Below are positions 27,458 to 38,500 of a stretch of 64,000 nucleotides of DNA, piece by piece; position 1 is the stretch's first letter; each line of letters opens with the position of its first letter. The notes below the pieces were generated by a model. That model was not told the origin of the DNA. It ran no database searches and saw only the letters and a program-made list of their open reading frames with translations. The stretch lies in NCBI RefSeq assembly GCF_000213255.1, contig NC_015520.1:2190001-2254000 (forward strand), given 5' to 3'. This stretch comes from Mahella australiensis 50-1 BON. Lineage in GTDB: Bacteria; Bacillota; Clostridia; Mahellales; Mahellaceae. The position numbers and the translations under genes were made by a program.

Positions 27458-28326
27458 ATTTCCTCCCTTTCTCCCACAAGCTGTAACAAAAAAACTTCGC
27501 TGCCTGAAACAATGGTTTTAAGCCTATCAACAGCCGTTACAGCACTCACACGGCTATCAAATATACCAAAAACAGATGGACCGCTACCGCTCATACAAGT
27601 GCCTAAACACCCGCATTGAAACATAATATTTTTTATCTCGTCTATTATAGGATAATGCTTAAGCGCAACTATTTCCAAAGTGTTGAACATACATTTGCTT
27701 ATAAGCCTTAGGTCCTTACGCTCTATGGCTTCAAGTATGGGTTCTATAGCTGCATGAGGCTTAATATCCATTCCGTCCCATTCTTTATATGCTGCCGACG
27801 TCGATATGGCAATAGGCGGTGTAATCAAAACCAAATATCCCTGCGGTAAAGCCTTTAACGGGATAAGATTCTCGCCTATGCCTTCGGCCAATACAGTGCC
27901 GCCTTCAACGCAGTAAGGCACGTCAGCGCCCAAGGTAAGAGCTATATCTCTAAGCTCCTGAACCGTCGCTTTTATACCCCATAGTTTGTTCAAACCCCTT
28001 AATACGGCAGCTGCATCACTGCTGCCGCCAGCCAGTCCCGCAGCAACAGGTATGCGCTTGTCAATGTATATACGTGCCCCATATGATACATTGAAATATC
28101 TGCAAAACGCTTCGGCAGCTTTATAAGCCAGATTGGTATTATCCCATGGCAAGCAATTGCTAGAGCCCTCCAATATTATACCATTATCGGCCTCGTCTAT
28201 TTCTATTGTATCATAAAGCGGTATGCTATGCATTATCATCTTCAAAAGATGATATCCGTCCTGGCGCCGGCCTATTATATCCAGGAAAAGATTTATCTTA
28301 GCATTTGCTTTTTCTATAATTATCAT
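27451..28326 (-). CDS. ispE: 4-diphosphocytidyl-2-C-methyl-D-erythritol kinase
   Basis: The 291-residue GHMP kinase phosphorylates CDP-methylerythritol in the MEP isoprenoid pathway. Visible motifs are KANAKINLFLDIIGRRQDGY at the N-terminus, PVAAGLAGGSSDAAAVL (ATP loop, about 93-109), and MSGSGPSVFG near 240. The ribosome site is weak. It overlaps the next gene by 7 bp. Confidence 0.95.
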   Translation of the reverse strand: MIIIEKANAKINLFLDIIGRRQDGYHLLKMIMHSIPLYDTIEIDEADNGIILEGSSNCLPWDNTNLAYKAAEAFCRYFNVSYGARIYIDKRIPVAAGLAGGSSDAAAVLRGLNKLWGIKATVQELRDIALTLGADVPYCVEGGTVLAEGIGENLIPLKALPQGYLVLITPPIAISTSAAYKEWDGMDIKPHAAIEPILEAIERKDLRLISKCMFNTLEIVALKHYPIIDEIKNIMFQCGCLGTCMSGSGPSVFGIFDSRVSAVTAVDRLKTIVSGSEVFLLQLVGEREEIC

Positions 28327-28401
28327 GTATATAGTTTAGCATCAGACGTACTTTATTGCAATAACGAATGCTACTGTATAATACCCAAAAGTTATAAGCG
28401 T

Positions 28402-30537
28402 TTATATTCCTTCTACAGCAAAACCGGCATAATGCGTGTGACTGCCTCCAAAATTGGAAAATCCTATTTGGCCATGCATGTATGGACTAGTTTCATCCTT
28501 ATATTCTATAAGATTTCTCCCATCTACTGATACCGTATACTCATTACCTACAACTTCTATCTCTATAGTATACATATGCCCATTTATCCAATCAAATTCG
28601 GACTGTGCCAGCACATTATATTCGCCGCTCTTTTTATATAGCGCTATAGTATTATTCGGCGCCAGTCCCACCGCATATGAGCGCATGGCCCCCTGCACAC
28701 GAAAATTAACATTATGAAATTCACCTAACTTTGGTATAATCCTGGCTTCAAAGCGGTAATCCTTCCACTTGACATCGCCGGTATAGCTTTCAGCGACTCC
28801 CCCGCAATAACTGCCGCTTAACTGTCCGTCCTCCAAAGTCCATAATCCTCTTAGATAAGTAAGTTGGCTCACCATCTCGTGCAAACCTTTCCATCTTTCT
28901 ATTCGTTCTTTGGAGAAATCTATGCTATAGCATGGTTTACCCATAAATCGAAAGTCATCTAAATAAATTGTTATTGGAAATTCTCCTCTGCCTATAAAGC
29001 GTTGTCCGGGCATAAATTCGATCCCCGACTCTGACAAAACTGCATCAGACATGCCGGGTATATCATAAGACAAGCGCACCCATTGCTCGGCTTCAACCAT
29101 AATCTTGGGGCCATAATAACGTTTCCCCGAGTTCCTGTCTTTTACATACAGCGATGCCATTATACCATCTACATCCTTAGGTACTTTAATATAAGTTTCT
29201 ATTCTCTGACCGGGATACAGCACCGATGAGAAATCCGGATCGTAACGGCTATCATCGAAATCATCAGGCGTATAATAGGTTTGGTAGTATACACGTACGG
29301 CATTGCCTGCGTGAGCTTTGGGTACCGTTATCTTAATGGAACGATTACCAGCATGTGCCGCTTCACTCGTATTCGAGAGTATCATTTTGCAAGATACTTC
29401 ATCGCTGTCAGTGCGGAAAGCATGTGTGGAACCTGGATACTCAAAATGAAAGTATCTATCTTTAGCGTTTAATATCTCACACCATGTTTTCGGAGGCCGC
29501 TCGCCTGCTATCTTATATCCTAAATTAGCAGTATAACTGGCTAACGCCGGTATATCCCATATATTTAAGGACCCTATGGTGCTGGAACAGCACAGGAAAT
29601 CGTTTATAGGCTCTATCCATGAGCGAGCTATACCATCTATGCCGTTCATCGTGCCTACTATAGCACCGGCATTACCCACATTGCAGTCAGTATCCCAGCC
29701 GCACATGTTGCATATGTTTATAGTCCTGGAGAAATCACCTTGTCCGTATAGCAGGGATAGCACTATTACAGCAGAATTAGGTATAATATGGCAGTTGCCC
29801 GGATAAAGGTGGTATCCAAAGTGTTCCCTTACATATTTAAAACACTGTCGCCAATCTTCCGGATGAGAATGATAAAATTCTATAATGGTTCCCGCCATAC
29901 GGTTATACTCGCAATCAGCGGGTATAACTGACAACCCAGCTTGTATGATTTTTTCTATATCATTATCTATAAACGCCTGAGCTACACAAGCCGCTATGAA
30001 CATACCGCCGTATATACCGTTGCCGCCGTGCGTAACACTAGCCATTTTTCTAGCATAATCGGCAGCTCTATGAGGTTGACCTGGATTCAAGAAACCCCAT
30101 ACATCTATAAATATCTGTCCACCTATCTGCTCAGCCACAGAAACACCATTTTGTTCTATAGAGCCGGAACGCGGCGCCATAATCCCACCCTTCAAGTTTG
30201 CATAAGCTGTGTGCTCCGTCGATTTGCCATATCCTCCCCACCAAAAAAATCCGTGACCGTCAGGTACATAATTCAGGAGGGTAAGGCCCATTTCTCGGGG
30301 CGTTATATCATCGGTGCGATCGTAATCCTCCAATGCTCGCATAAAGAACACTGGTCCATTTGTATCATCATCGGCAGCGAAATTTTTAAATTCATATGGA
30401 TATGTACTTATCTCACCAAACGTGCGCTGCAGGCGGTCATAAGTCCAACCTTCCACATTGGCTCCATGGCGAACGCCTATAATTTTCCCCAGCCATCCGG
30501 AATAGATCCTCTCGATATAATTCTCAGGTATGTTCAT
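28402..30537 (-). CDS. ADP-ribosylglycohydrolase-fold protein fused to sugar-binding-like domains
   Basis: The 711-residue protein has an ADP-ribosylglycohydrolase domain in its first 350 residues: YSGWLGKIIGVRHG, the metal motif DDDTNG (about 56-61) and GWDTDCNVGNAGAIVG (about 280-295). The rest has a beta-sandwich region (about 370-530) and a C-terminal laminin-G-like or DUF1080-like sandwich (about 555-711; LEDGQLSGSYCGG). No signal peptide is present. Similar proteins occur in polysaccharide loci, where the fold may act on glycosides rather than ADP-ribose; that is inference. It has its own promoter and GGGAGG before ATG. Confidence 0.8.
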   Translation of the reverse strand: MNIPENYIERIYSGWLGKIIGVRHGANVEGWTYDRLQRTFGEISTYPYEFKNFAADDDTNGPVFFMRALEDYDRTDDITPREMGLTLLNYVPDGHGFFWWGGYGKSTEHTAYANLKGGIMAPRSGSIEQNGVSVAEQIGGQIFIDVWGFLNPGQPHRAADYARKMASVTHGGNGIYGGMFIAACVAQAFIDNDIEKIIQAGLSVIPADCEYNRMAGTIIEFYHSHPEDWRQCFKYVREHFGYHLYPGNCHIIPNSAVIVLSLLYGQGDFSRTINICNMCGWDTDCNVGNAGAIVGTMNGIDGIARSWIEPINDFLCCSSTIGSLNIWDIPALASYTANLGYKIAGERPPKTWCEILNAKDRYFHFEYPGSTHAFRTDSDEVSCKMILSNTSEAAHAGNRSIKITVPKAHAGNAVRVYYQTYYTPDDFDDSRYDPDFSSVLYPGQRIETYIKVPKDVDGIMASLYVKDRNSGKRYYGPKIMVEAEQWVRLSYDIPGMSDAVLSESGIEFMPGQRFIGRGEFPITIYLDDFRFMGKPCYSIDFSKERIERWKGLHEMVSQLTYLRGLWTLEDGQLSGSYCGGVAESYTGDVKWKDYRFEARIIPKLGEFHNVNFRVQGAMRSYAVGLAPNNTIALYKKSGEYNVLAQSEFDWINGHMYTIEIEVVGNEYTVSVDGRNLIEYKDETSPYMHGQIGFSNFGGSHTHYAGFAVEGI

Positions 30538-30596
30538 AAACTTTCTCCTCCCTATAATAGGCCAAAAATATTAATCATCTATCTTGACGCACAAAT

Positions 30597-30625
30597 ATTA
30601 TATAACAGCATTGCTATAACCGCAA
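30597..30625 (-). promoter_or_regulatory. Likely promoter of the ADP-ribosylglycohydrolase-like gene
   Basis: TTGCGG (30625-30620), 17 bp, perfect TATAAT (30602-30597), about 60 bp before the start codon. Confidence 0.55.
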
Positions 30626-30704
30626 TCCTTTTGGTATCTACTGTATTTAATATTACAATTTCAGGTCTAAAAGGTAATAAATTCTAGTAAGCAGGCATTA
30701 TTAA

Positions 30705-30746
30705 GGCAATTTATGAACAAAGATAAAATAATGTTCATAAATTGCC
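30705..30746 (-). terminator. Terminator of the dgoD operon
   Basis: GGCAATTTATGAAC (30705-30718) pairs perfectly with 30733-30746 around a 14-base loop. On the minus strand it lies 39 bp after the dgoD stop and is followed by TTAATAAT. Confidence 0.65.
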
Positions 30747-30785
30747 CATAAAACATCCTAAGTGAAATTATATTAAGATATGTCT

Positions 30786-31904
30786 CTACCATTCGGCAAA
30801 AGAGCCGTCGTCTTTATAATACCACCTTGGAGTATCCCATCCGCCATCATATAATTTACCTTTTATAGCTTCTTCATCGAGTTCTATCCCTAGGCCAGGC
30901 TTTTTAGGTATATCGATATAACCGTTTTTGATTTCAAACGGATGCTTTATATATCCTTCTCCTGTCGACACTTGTTCTTGACACAAAAAGTTTGGAATAT
31001 TAGCATCTAGTTGTAAGCCTGCCGCCAACGAAATAGGCCCCAGCGGATTATGAGGCGCGACCGAGATATAATAAACTTCCGCCATAGCAGCTATTTTCTT
31101 TGCCTCCATTATGCCGCCGCAATGGCATAAATCGGGTTGTACTATCGAAACGGCTTGCTTCTCAATAACTTCTCTAAATCCCCACCTTGTAAAAAGTCTT
31201 TCTCCGGAAGCTATAGGTATAGACGTTGAATTAGCTATTTTAACCATTGCATCGGCATTTTCCGGCAGACAAGGCTCTTCCAAAAACATTATACCATACG
31301 GCTCCAATATTTTAGCCAGCTTTACTGCCATAGCCGGACTAAATCTACCGTGACAATCGATGGCTACATCCACATCTTTAGGTATCGCATTTCGTATAGC
31401 TGCTATCTTTTTTTCACACTCCTCTAAGAATGCCAAGGAATCAATAGCTCTCACCGGAGTATCAAATGATGTTTTCAACGCCGTAAAACCGGCATCCGCC
31501 TTTCCCTTGGCAGATTCTGCGCATTCGTCCGGCGTATTACCTGCTATATGGGCATATACTCGGACACGTTCCCGGACTGCCCCTCCCAACAATTGATACA
31601 CCGGTACACCGAACCACTTTCCGGCTATATCCCATAATGCTTGTTCTACACCGCTTATAGCACTAACTAATACCGGCCCGCCTCTATAAAATGTTCCTCT
31701 ATACAATACTTGCCAATGTTTCTCTATCTGCAGTGGATCCTGCCCTATCAGGTAAGGCTCCATTTCTTTTACGGCCGTCGCTACTGTCCGGGCTCTACCT
31801 TCAACTATAGGTTCTCCAAGGCCTACAATGCCCTCATCGGTATAAACTTCTAAAAAATGCCACCGCGGTTTAACAAATATACTCTCTAACTTTGTAATTT
31901 TCAC
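30786..31904 (-). CDS. dgoD: D-galactonate dehydratase
   Basis: The 372-residue enolase-superfamily enzyme has metal ligands D183, E209 and E235 and bases H185 and H285, as I recall the numbering of E. coli galactonate dehydratase. It would convert D-galactonate to 2-keto-3-deoxy-galactonate. Other blocks that fit are QALWDIAGKWFGVPVYQLLG and APHNPLGPISLA. It is the last gene of a sugar ABC operon, 47 bp after the permease. No KDGal kinase or aldolase lies next to it. Confidence 0.88.
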   Translation of the reverse strand: MKITKLESIFVKPRWHFLEVYTDEGIVGLGEPIVEGRARTVATAVKEMEPYLIGQDPLQIEKHWQVLYRGTFYRGGPVLVSAISGVEQALWDIAGKWFGVPVYQLLGGAVRERVRVYAHIAGNTPDECAESAKGKADAGFTALKTSFDTPVRAIDSLAFLEECEKKIAAIRNAIPKDVDVAIDCHGRFSPAMAVKLAKILEPYGIMFLEEPCLPENADAMVKIANSTSIPIASGERLFTRWGFREVIEKQAVSIVQPDLCHCGGIMEAKKIAAMAEVYYISVAPHNPLGPISLAAGLQLDANIPNFLCQEQVSTGEGYIKHPFEIKNGYIDIPKKPGLGIELDEEAIKGKLYDGGWDTPRWYYKDDGSFAEW

Positions 31905-31951
31905 GCTACCTACTCACTCCATTCATACTCATATAGTCAAATTAATATCTA

Positions 31952-32821
31952 TCATCCTTTGATCCCTGTCAATTTTATACCCTGAACCAGATACTTTTGT
32001 GCAAATAAAAATACTATCAGCATCGGTATGGTCGCATATACCAACAATACCATTATTAAATGCCAGCCGAAGTTTCCGCTAGACTCCATATTATATATCG
32101 CCACAGTTATGGTCCATGCTTTGGAATCGGGCATCATTATTAATGGAAAAGCAAATTGTTGATAAACAGCTAAAAATGTTTGAAGCACCACAATGGCTAT
32201 AATAGGTGTAGACAGCGGCAGCATTACGGAAATCAATACCTGCATAGTTGATGCGCCGTCAATTTTAGCCGCATCAAAGAGTTCATCTGGTAAGCCGTCA
32301 AAAAAACCTTTCAAAAGAAGTATGGCCCATGCCCAGGCGCTCCACGGTAATACAACGGCCCAAGGGGTATTTATAAGATTCCAACCTGTAATCGGAAAAC
32401 GTCTCATTACCAAATAAGTAGGTATCATAGTCGCTTCGTTTGGTATCATCATAGTAGCCAAGAAAAACAACAATATATATTTGCTTCCTTTAGGCTTTAG
32501 CTTTGATAGAGCAAAAGCCGCGAGAATGCTAATAGAAACCTGTATAGCAATTGTTAAAGCTGCTATTAAAAATGTATTGTAAAAATAATGACCAAGGGGA
32601 ATAAGCTTAAATACTTGCGTATAGTTCTCAAAGTGGAATTCTTTGGGGATTAATCTAGGCGGAAGTTCAAATATATCCCTTATACCTTTTAATGAAGATG
32701 ATAGAAGCCAAATAAATGGAAATATTTGAATCGGGATCCCAATGCTTAGTATCGCTATGATAATGGCATAAGCGCCTTTATACTTCGGTACTTTAATCTC
32801 GCTATCGGTTATAAGCGCCAT
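31952..32821 (-). CDS. Carbohydrate ABC transporter permease (MalG type)
   Basis: The 289-residue protein has six predicted membrane helices and the EAA loop FDAAKIDGASTMQVLISVML followed by PLS, which contacts the ATPase. It forms the channel with the MalF-type partner upstream (19-bp gap). No ATPase gene is in the operon; a shared MsmX-like ATPase is expected elsewhere. Confidence 0.92.
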   Translation of the reverse strand: MALITDSEIKVPKYKGAYAIIIAILSIGIPIQIFPFIWLLSSSLKGIRDIFELPPRLIPKEFHFENYTQVFKLIPLGHYFYNTFLIAALTIAIQVSISILAAFALSKLKPKGSKYILLFFLATMMIPNEATMIPTYLVMRRFPITGWNLINTPWAVVLPWSAWAWAILLLKGFFDGLPDELFDAAKIDGASTMQVLISVMLPLSTPIIAIVVLQTFLAVYQQFAFPLIMMPDSKAWTITVAIYNMESSGNFGWHLIMVLLVYATIPMLIVFLFAQKYLVQGIKLTGIKG

Positions 32822-32840
32822 TCTACATCACTCCTAAATA

Positions 32841-33755
32841 TTAATCTTCTTCACGTTGCATTCGAATTTGGATATAGCTCAATATTATAAGAACTATAAA
32901 CAATCCTACTAATATTGCCATAGCATAACCATAATCGTTGCCCGTATAAGCTGTCTTAAATGCATACAGCGATATTGTCTCACTGGCACCTGCCGGACCT
33001 CCACCTGTCATTATCATAGGCTGATCAAATATTTGCATAGCGCCTATTACCTGTAATAATGCCATTATCTGGACCACAGGCATTATACTGGGCAACAAAA
33101 TATGCCATAACTTTTGAAAAAATCCCGCTCCGTCAATGGAAGCCGCTTCAAACAGTTCGATAGGCGTATCCTGTACGGCAGCTAAATAGATCAAATAATT
33201 GGTTCCTCCGACTATTATCAAGCCAGGAAAAAACATAACCCACTTAACCTGAGCAGGGTCATTGAGCCACAACTGCGGCGGTAAACCGACCAAAGATATT
33301 AGATAATTAGCCAAGCCGTAATCAGGGTTCCATATATATTTCCACAAAACCAACATAGCAATACCTGGCGCTATTGCCGGTATATAATACATAGTCCTAA
33401 AAAACGCATTGAAACGCCTTACCTCGTTCATGAGTATAGCTAAAACTATAGGCCCCCAAAAGCCGAATAAAAATGAAATACCTGTAAATTCAATGGTATT
33501 CAATGCCGCTGTCTTCAAATCTGCATCCGAAAACATTCTGATATAATTTTGCAAGCCCACAAATTCTCCCGGCGGATTAGCTATATTAAAACGAAAAAAT
33601 GATACAAAAATACCTTCTATTATAGGATAATATTTAAATAAGCCAAAAGCAATGATAGCCGGTAATAAAAAAAGCCACCCTTGTATATTATTATGCTGTT
33701 CAAGAGATCTCGTCTGATGCTTCGCGTGTGCAGGGGTAATGTTAACTTTCGCCAT
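32841..33755 (-). CDS. Carbohydrate ABC transporter permease (MalF/UgpA type)
   Basis: The 304-residue protein has six helices and the EAA loop FEAASIDGAGFFQKLWHILL with PSI after it. ATG at 33755 is chosen because GGGAGG lies 7 bases before it and overlaps the upstream in-frame TTG. It follows the binding-protein gene after an 82-bp gap with a stem-loop. Confidence 0.92.
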   Translation of the reverse strand: MAKVNITPAHAKHQTRSLEQHNNIQGWLFLLPAIIAFGLFKYYPIIEGIFVSFFRFNIANPPGEFVGLQNYIRMFSDADLKTAALNTIEFTGISFLFGFWGPIVLAILMNEVRRFNAFFRTMYYIPAIAPGIAMLVLWKYIWNPDYGLANYLISLVGLPPQLWLNDPAQVKWVMFFPGLIIVGGTNYLIYLAAVQDTPIELFEAASIDGAGFFQKLWHILLPSIMPVVQIMALLQVIGAMQIFDQPMIMTGGGPAGASETISLYAFKTAYTGNDYGYAMAILVGLFIVLIILSYIQIRMQREED

Positions 33756-33797
33756 ACTTATACCTCCCAAATATTCTTCGCTAAAATTCTACAATGA

Positions 33798-33822
33798 GGG
33801 GATTAATTTTACATTAATCCCC
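33798..33822 (-). terminator. Stem-loop between binding-protein and permease genes (dgoD operon)
   Basis: GGGGATTAA (33798-33806) pairs with TTAATCCCC (33814-33822) around 7 bases, with no T-run on the minus strand. It is in the same relative place as stem-loops in three other ABC operons of the window. Confidence 0.6.
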
Positions 33823-33837
33823 GTAATACATCTTACT

Positions 33838-35274
33838 TTACTTTTTAAACGTATCAGGATATTTAGAATAAAGATCATCCTGGCACTTTTGCAATATCTG
33901 TTGCGCCTTCTGAGCTGTAATATCTTTATCCAATATAATCTGTTGTATAGGCTTTACTAAGGCGTTCTTAACATCATTCCAGTGCGGAAACCATGGTTCT
34001 GCCTTTGCCGTCTTTGAAAACTCAGGTATTTTTTGCTTCCATGACTCCGGTATATTCGTCGCATAATCCAAATAATTAAAATCCGTCCTAGGAGAAGGCG
34101 TTAATATAGGGGCATTATTGGCAGCTTGGACTTGAGCATCGCTCTTAAGTTTATCGACATCATAGCCCATATATTGTATATAGATCCATGCGGCTTGTTT
34201 TTGCTCTTCTGTAGCTTTCGGGCTTATAGTCCATGTTTCGCCGCCGCTGAGATGATAATTTGTGCACCCCTCTTTAGCAGGTACTGCAGCTATATCAAGG
34301 TCATTAATATCGCCGCCATACTTAGTAACATAGTCGCTTGAAAATCCTCCTACGCCCCCCCATTCCATAACTACGCGGCCTTGCGTGAATTCCGCTATAA
34401 GGTCGGTATAATTCTCGAGAACATTTTTCTGCGTAGCTTTATACTTCCATATGAGATCATGCCAAAACATAATCGCGTCCACACCCGGCTGTTCGGCAAA
34501 AGTCAATTTCCATGTTCCATCATCGTTGGGCACGCCCATCTCGCCGCCGGCATTCCAAACAAAGTTTGTAAACGGCCATGCACACCATTCCATCCCCATC
34601 AAGCCAAAACCGAAGCGATTTTTACTCGGATCTGTGAGTTGACCAGCAAACTTACCGAATTCATCCCATGTAGTCGGAATATTTGCTGGATCCAATCCGG
34701 CTTCCTGAACGAGTTTTTTGTTTACGACTATATACTGTAAATATGCACCCCTAGGCACCGCATACCATTTACCATCGACCTGAAGAGCCTGTTCGTATCC
34801 ATTAAACACTTTGCCTTGATTTTTCAAATCCCAATTCTCTACCAGCTCTGTCATATCCCCTATAGAACCGTCTCTGGCCCTGGTCGGAATATCCACATAT
34901 GGGAAACAACCAGCTACTGTTGGTTCTTCGCCTGATAATAAAGCTTGGTCATATTTTTGCCTGTAATCTGTTCCCGGAGCCAATGACTTATCCTCCACTT
35001 TTATCCACGGATATTTTTCTCTAAATGCTTTTATTACTTCATCGTAATGCTGTTTTTGCCATGGCAAAGCCGTATCGTCAGGTTTATCCCAAGTTAAAAT
35101 CGTAACTTCTTTCGGTTGTTCAGCTCCCCCTGAATCATTGCTTCCTTGTTCCTGCTCCTGTTGATTAGCACCTTCATCACCTAATGTAGCCGGCGGAGTA
35201 CTGCTACATCCTACAATCGTTAAACTCATTACCAATATTGCCAACAATATGATTAACAATTTTTTACCTGTCAT
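33838..35274 (-). CDS. Sugar ABC transporter substrate-binding lipoprotein
   Basis: The 478-residue protein has a lipoprotein signal (SLTIVGC, Cys23), a Ser/Gln/Glu-rich linker (about 30-55), and a family-1 sugar-binding fold (VTILTWDKPDD at the start of the mature domain). It is the first gene of the operon that ends in dgoD, so an aldonate-yielding sugar such as a galactoside is the likely ligand; this is inference. Its promoter region copies that of the 1578-residue glycosidase gene. Confidence 0.92.
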   Translation of the reverse strand: MTGKKLLIILLAILVMSLTIVGCSSTPPATLGDEGANQQEQEQGSNDSGGAEQPKEVTILTWDKPDDTALPWQKQHYDEVIKAFREKYPWIKVEDKSLAPGTDYRQKYDQALLSGEEPTVAGCFPYVDIPTRARDGSIGDMTELVENWDLKNQGKVFNGYEQALQVDGKWYAVPRGAYLQYIVVNKKLVQEAGLDPANIPTTWDEFGKFAGQLTDPSKNRFGFGLMGMEWCAWPFTNFVWNAGGEMGVPNDDGTWKLTFAEQPGVDAIMFWHDLIWKYKATQKNVLENYTDLIAEFTQGRVVMEWGGVGGFSSDYVTKYGGDINDLDIAAVPAKEGCTNYHLSGGETWTISPKATEEQKQAAWIYIQYMGYDVDKLKSDAQVQAANNAPILTPSPRTDFNYLDYATNIPESWKQKIPEFSKTAKAEPWFPHWNDVKNALVKPIQQIILDKDITAQKAQQILQKCQDDLYSKYPDTFKK

Positions 35275-35441
35275 TTAAATATTTCTCCCTTCTTTATTGC
35301 GAATAATAGATTAATGTTATAAACACTATATTTGATATAAAGACTTCTTTTTCCCCTTTAATATTATCCGCTCCATAATAGCTTCATTAATATCATCATT
35401 AATCACCCCCCAATAGTTTCATCATTTAGCACCTATAAATT

Positions 35442-35470
35442 AGGCTAGTATATACCTCATATAACGTCAA
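35442..35470 (-). promoter_or_regulatory. Promoter before the binding-protein gene (repeat-module copy 1)
   Basis: TTGACG (35470-35465), 17 bp, TAGCCT (35447-35442). The -10 is weak, which suits activator dependence. The expected leader is about 165 bases, much like the one at the second copy. Confidence 0.45.
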
Positions 35471-35507
35471 TGATAAAAATGTAAAGCAGATTAAAAAAAT
35501 GTTATTT
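35460..35507. repeat. 48-bp perfect direct repeat, copy 1
   Basis: This 48-bp stretch is identical to 40432-40479 and in the same orientation. It includes the last two bases and stop of the glycosidase reading frame at one end and the -35 box of the transporter promoter at the other. Weaker similarity continues to about 35380. Confidence 0.9.
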
Positions 35508-38500
35508 CGACCATATTTCGATAAGAGCATCAGCATCGGTATTTAGAACCGCTCTTGCCTCGTCGGTTATGAATTTCTTCATAGCTTTGCTATTTAAATG
35601 CTTTGTAAAATCTTCCATGTGTTTGATGGCCTGATCCGTGTATCCTATATCGAGCTGATGCCCTACCTGATTAAGATTATTCTTGAGTTGCTCCAACAGT
35701 GGCGTTTTGATATCCCTTGATACCTCATATCCGTACAGTAGTTTTTGCATAGAAGCGATACTGGTTGTTACTTTAAACATATAATCCGCCTCGACCTTAT
35801 TCCCCGCTTTATCCTCTATAACAATGCTAATATTGTGTTCTCCCAGTTTACCTGCAAAACTTAACTCTTTACCAGCTTGATAGGGCTTATCATCGATAGC
35901 AATAATCGATGACTTAATACCTGATAGGTTATCTTCAACTGCAACGACAAAGCTTAAAAGTTGATAATCCTCAAAAACTGAGCCATTTCCAAAGGATGTG
36001 TCGTTAATCGTTAAGCTGAATGTTGGAGCAGTTTTATCGACTCTAACGGTTATAGTTTTTGCTTCTTCAATATTGCCTGCGTTATCAATAGAATGATACA
36101 TAATATCATATTGGCCGTCGGCTCTCAAAACAACAGGCCCACTATAGTCAGACCATGTCTCTCCGTTGTCCAGACTATATTGGGTTTTATTAACACCGGA
36201 TATATCATCCTCTGCCATCAATATGACCGTTACATCGCTCTTATACCAACCGTTGTTTTCTTCACCTTCAATTTGAATTTCGCTCACGGGAGGAGTTTCA
36301 TCGTCAAGCTCTAACGATGTCAGATCAGTCAGTATCAAATCACCATATAACGTCGGATCCTTCGATGCGCCAATACCACTCATATACTCTATCCAGCCTC
36401 TCCTGCCAGTTTCATCATTATCATTGACTAAAAGCGAAAAACCAAGATCCGTTCCAGATTTCGGCGTCATTCCGGTTGGTAGTATATCCGACCAGCTGAT
36501 AGCCATTTCATAACTCGTTACTTTACTGCTATCATTGCGCATTACTTTAATTATTGAATTCGTAAGGCCAGCTGCACCAAAACCGCCTGTTATTGTTACC
36601 GTACCCGTATCAGATCTTAAGGCAATGTTATTTTCGGTATGTGGAAGTATTCCGGGTCCCTGCGCCCTTCCTGGATCAATCGAGAATTGTATACTGTCAC
36701 CTGCCCAGTTTTGCGACGGCGGATATATATTATAATGTATGTTATCTATAACACTAACGCCTATATATAAGTAATCAGTGTCCCACTTGATATATCCCTT
36801 TGCGCTCAAATCATTAGGACCACCCCAATCGCTCATTCCTTTAACCTGCCATGCCTTATCAAGTGTAAAAGACATGGCATCATTCCATTCATCGGCATTG
36901 AGTACACCCTCTATATCAATTGGTTTGTCCGCTTTTATAGCTGTCAACGAGGTTACGTTTCTCTCAATAATCTGAGTATACCCATCATCTCTGTCAATTT
37001 GAATTTTTACATAGGTAGGTGTATATTCATCTATAGATGATATGGGAAATTTCACTATTGCTGCAGAATTTGGTGCTACTGAATCAAACGTCGCATTTCC
37101 TGCCATATCTGCCGGTTGCAAAACAGTTACCTTCCCACCGGGTAATAAAATTTTATCGCTTCTATTTGTTATTTTAACAACAATATCATATCCGTTGCCA
37201 CTATCATTCAATTGGGGAAACACCTCTAACACCGAGGGATCTATTATATTTATCTGTACTTTAAGTACGCCAAATATATTTCCTGCAGAACTCGTAGGAT
37301 ATATGCGTATTTCTCCTGTTTTAATATCGGATGAATCAGGCGCACTAAATACTAATGTATCTGTTGAGCTACCCGCACTAAATTGTTCACCCGATTTTAA
37401 TTGCCACCCAACCGGAAGGTCAACAGCATACATGCCTGATAGATTAACTGCACCAGCAGACCTATTTATTTTTATTGTAACATCATTACCAGGTGCAACA
37501 GTTACACTTGATGTATCTGTTGCAAAAGATGGGGTTGTCTCAATTATGGGGTCTTGCACAAAATTACCTTCAATATATATAGGCTGTGCAGAGGCCATTA
37601 GTGTTACAGCTCCATTTATGGTATCATAATTTTTAAAATTGCCGAAAATATCTGCAATTCTTAAATCATCGCTTCCCAGATTCAGGTTTATATATTGATC
37701 ACTATTGTTTGCCCATAGGACAATGACATTTTTATCTTCCGAATCTCTATGGAACTTATACATCCTTATATTATTATCAATAGTATTGTACGATTTTACA
37801 TAGGTTGTTCCCGCTAATATATCAGATACTGCGTTAAATGCAACATATGATGGTTTTGCAGTTAAATCAGCTCTTACCACACCACCGTTTGTTTCATAAA
37901 AAGTCGGGTCTGTTCCATCGTTCATAAAATCGTACCAATATATTCTATCTATAAGCTCATTGTTTACAAATCCAGTAACGTATAATTGCGCCGCATACGA
38001 TGCTGACATAATTTCTGAAAGACCTCCCCATCCTGGATCTTGTGTTGCATAACCCGTTTCCGTCAACAATAAGTCTACATCCTTTATTATTCCTTTCCCT
38101 TTAATGTAATTATTTAAATCTTGGAAGCTATTAACCAGTCCTTCGTTTTCAGGATTTTGATTTGAGTATATGTGAAAAGACATCGCATCCGAATAATCCA
38201 AGGCACCTAAGTCAATTATTTTTTTAAGCCATGGTGCATCATAACCGAATGCAACACCACAGACAACTTTTATATTTTGATCTATGTTTTTTATAACAGG
38301 ATAAGCAGCCTCCAACATTTTTACGTATTCTTCCGGCGAGGTTGAGCCGTTAGGTTCATTTCCAATCTCAAAATATTCCGCCTTTCCTTTTACTTCTTCA
38401 GCATAAGGTTTAACAACTTGCTCTGCCCATTCATTGTAAGACCCATCTGAATCCGGCTGCCCCAGATAAACACCTGTTAACAATCTATAACCGGCAGATA

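Noticed and set aside
29941-30687. 248-codon open frame on the plus strand
   Set aside because: Antisense to the start of the ADP-ribosylglycohydrolase-like gene, with no ribosome site and no family resemblance.
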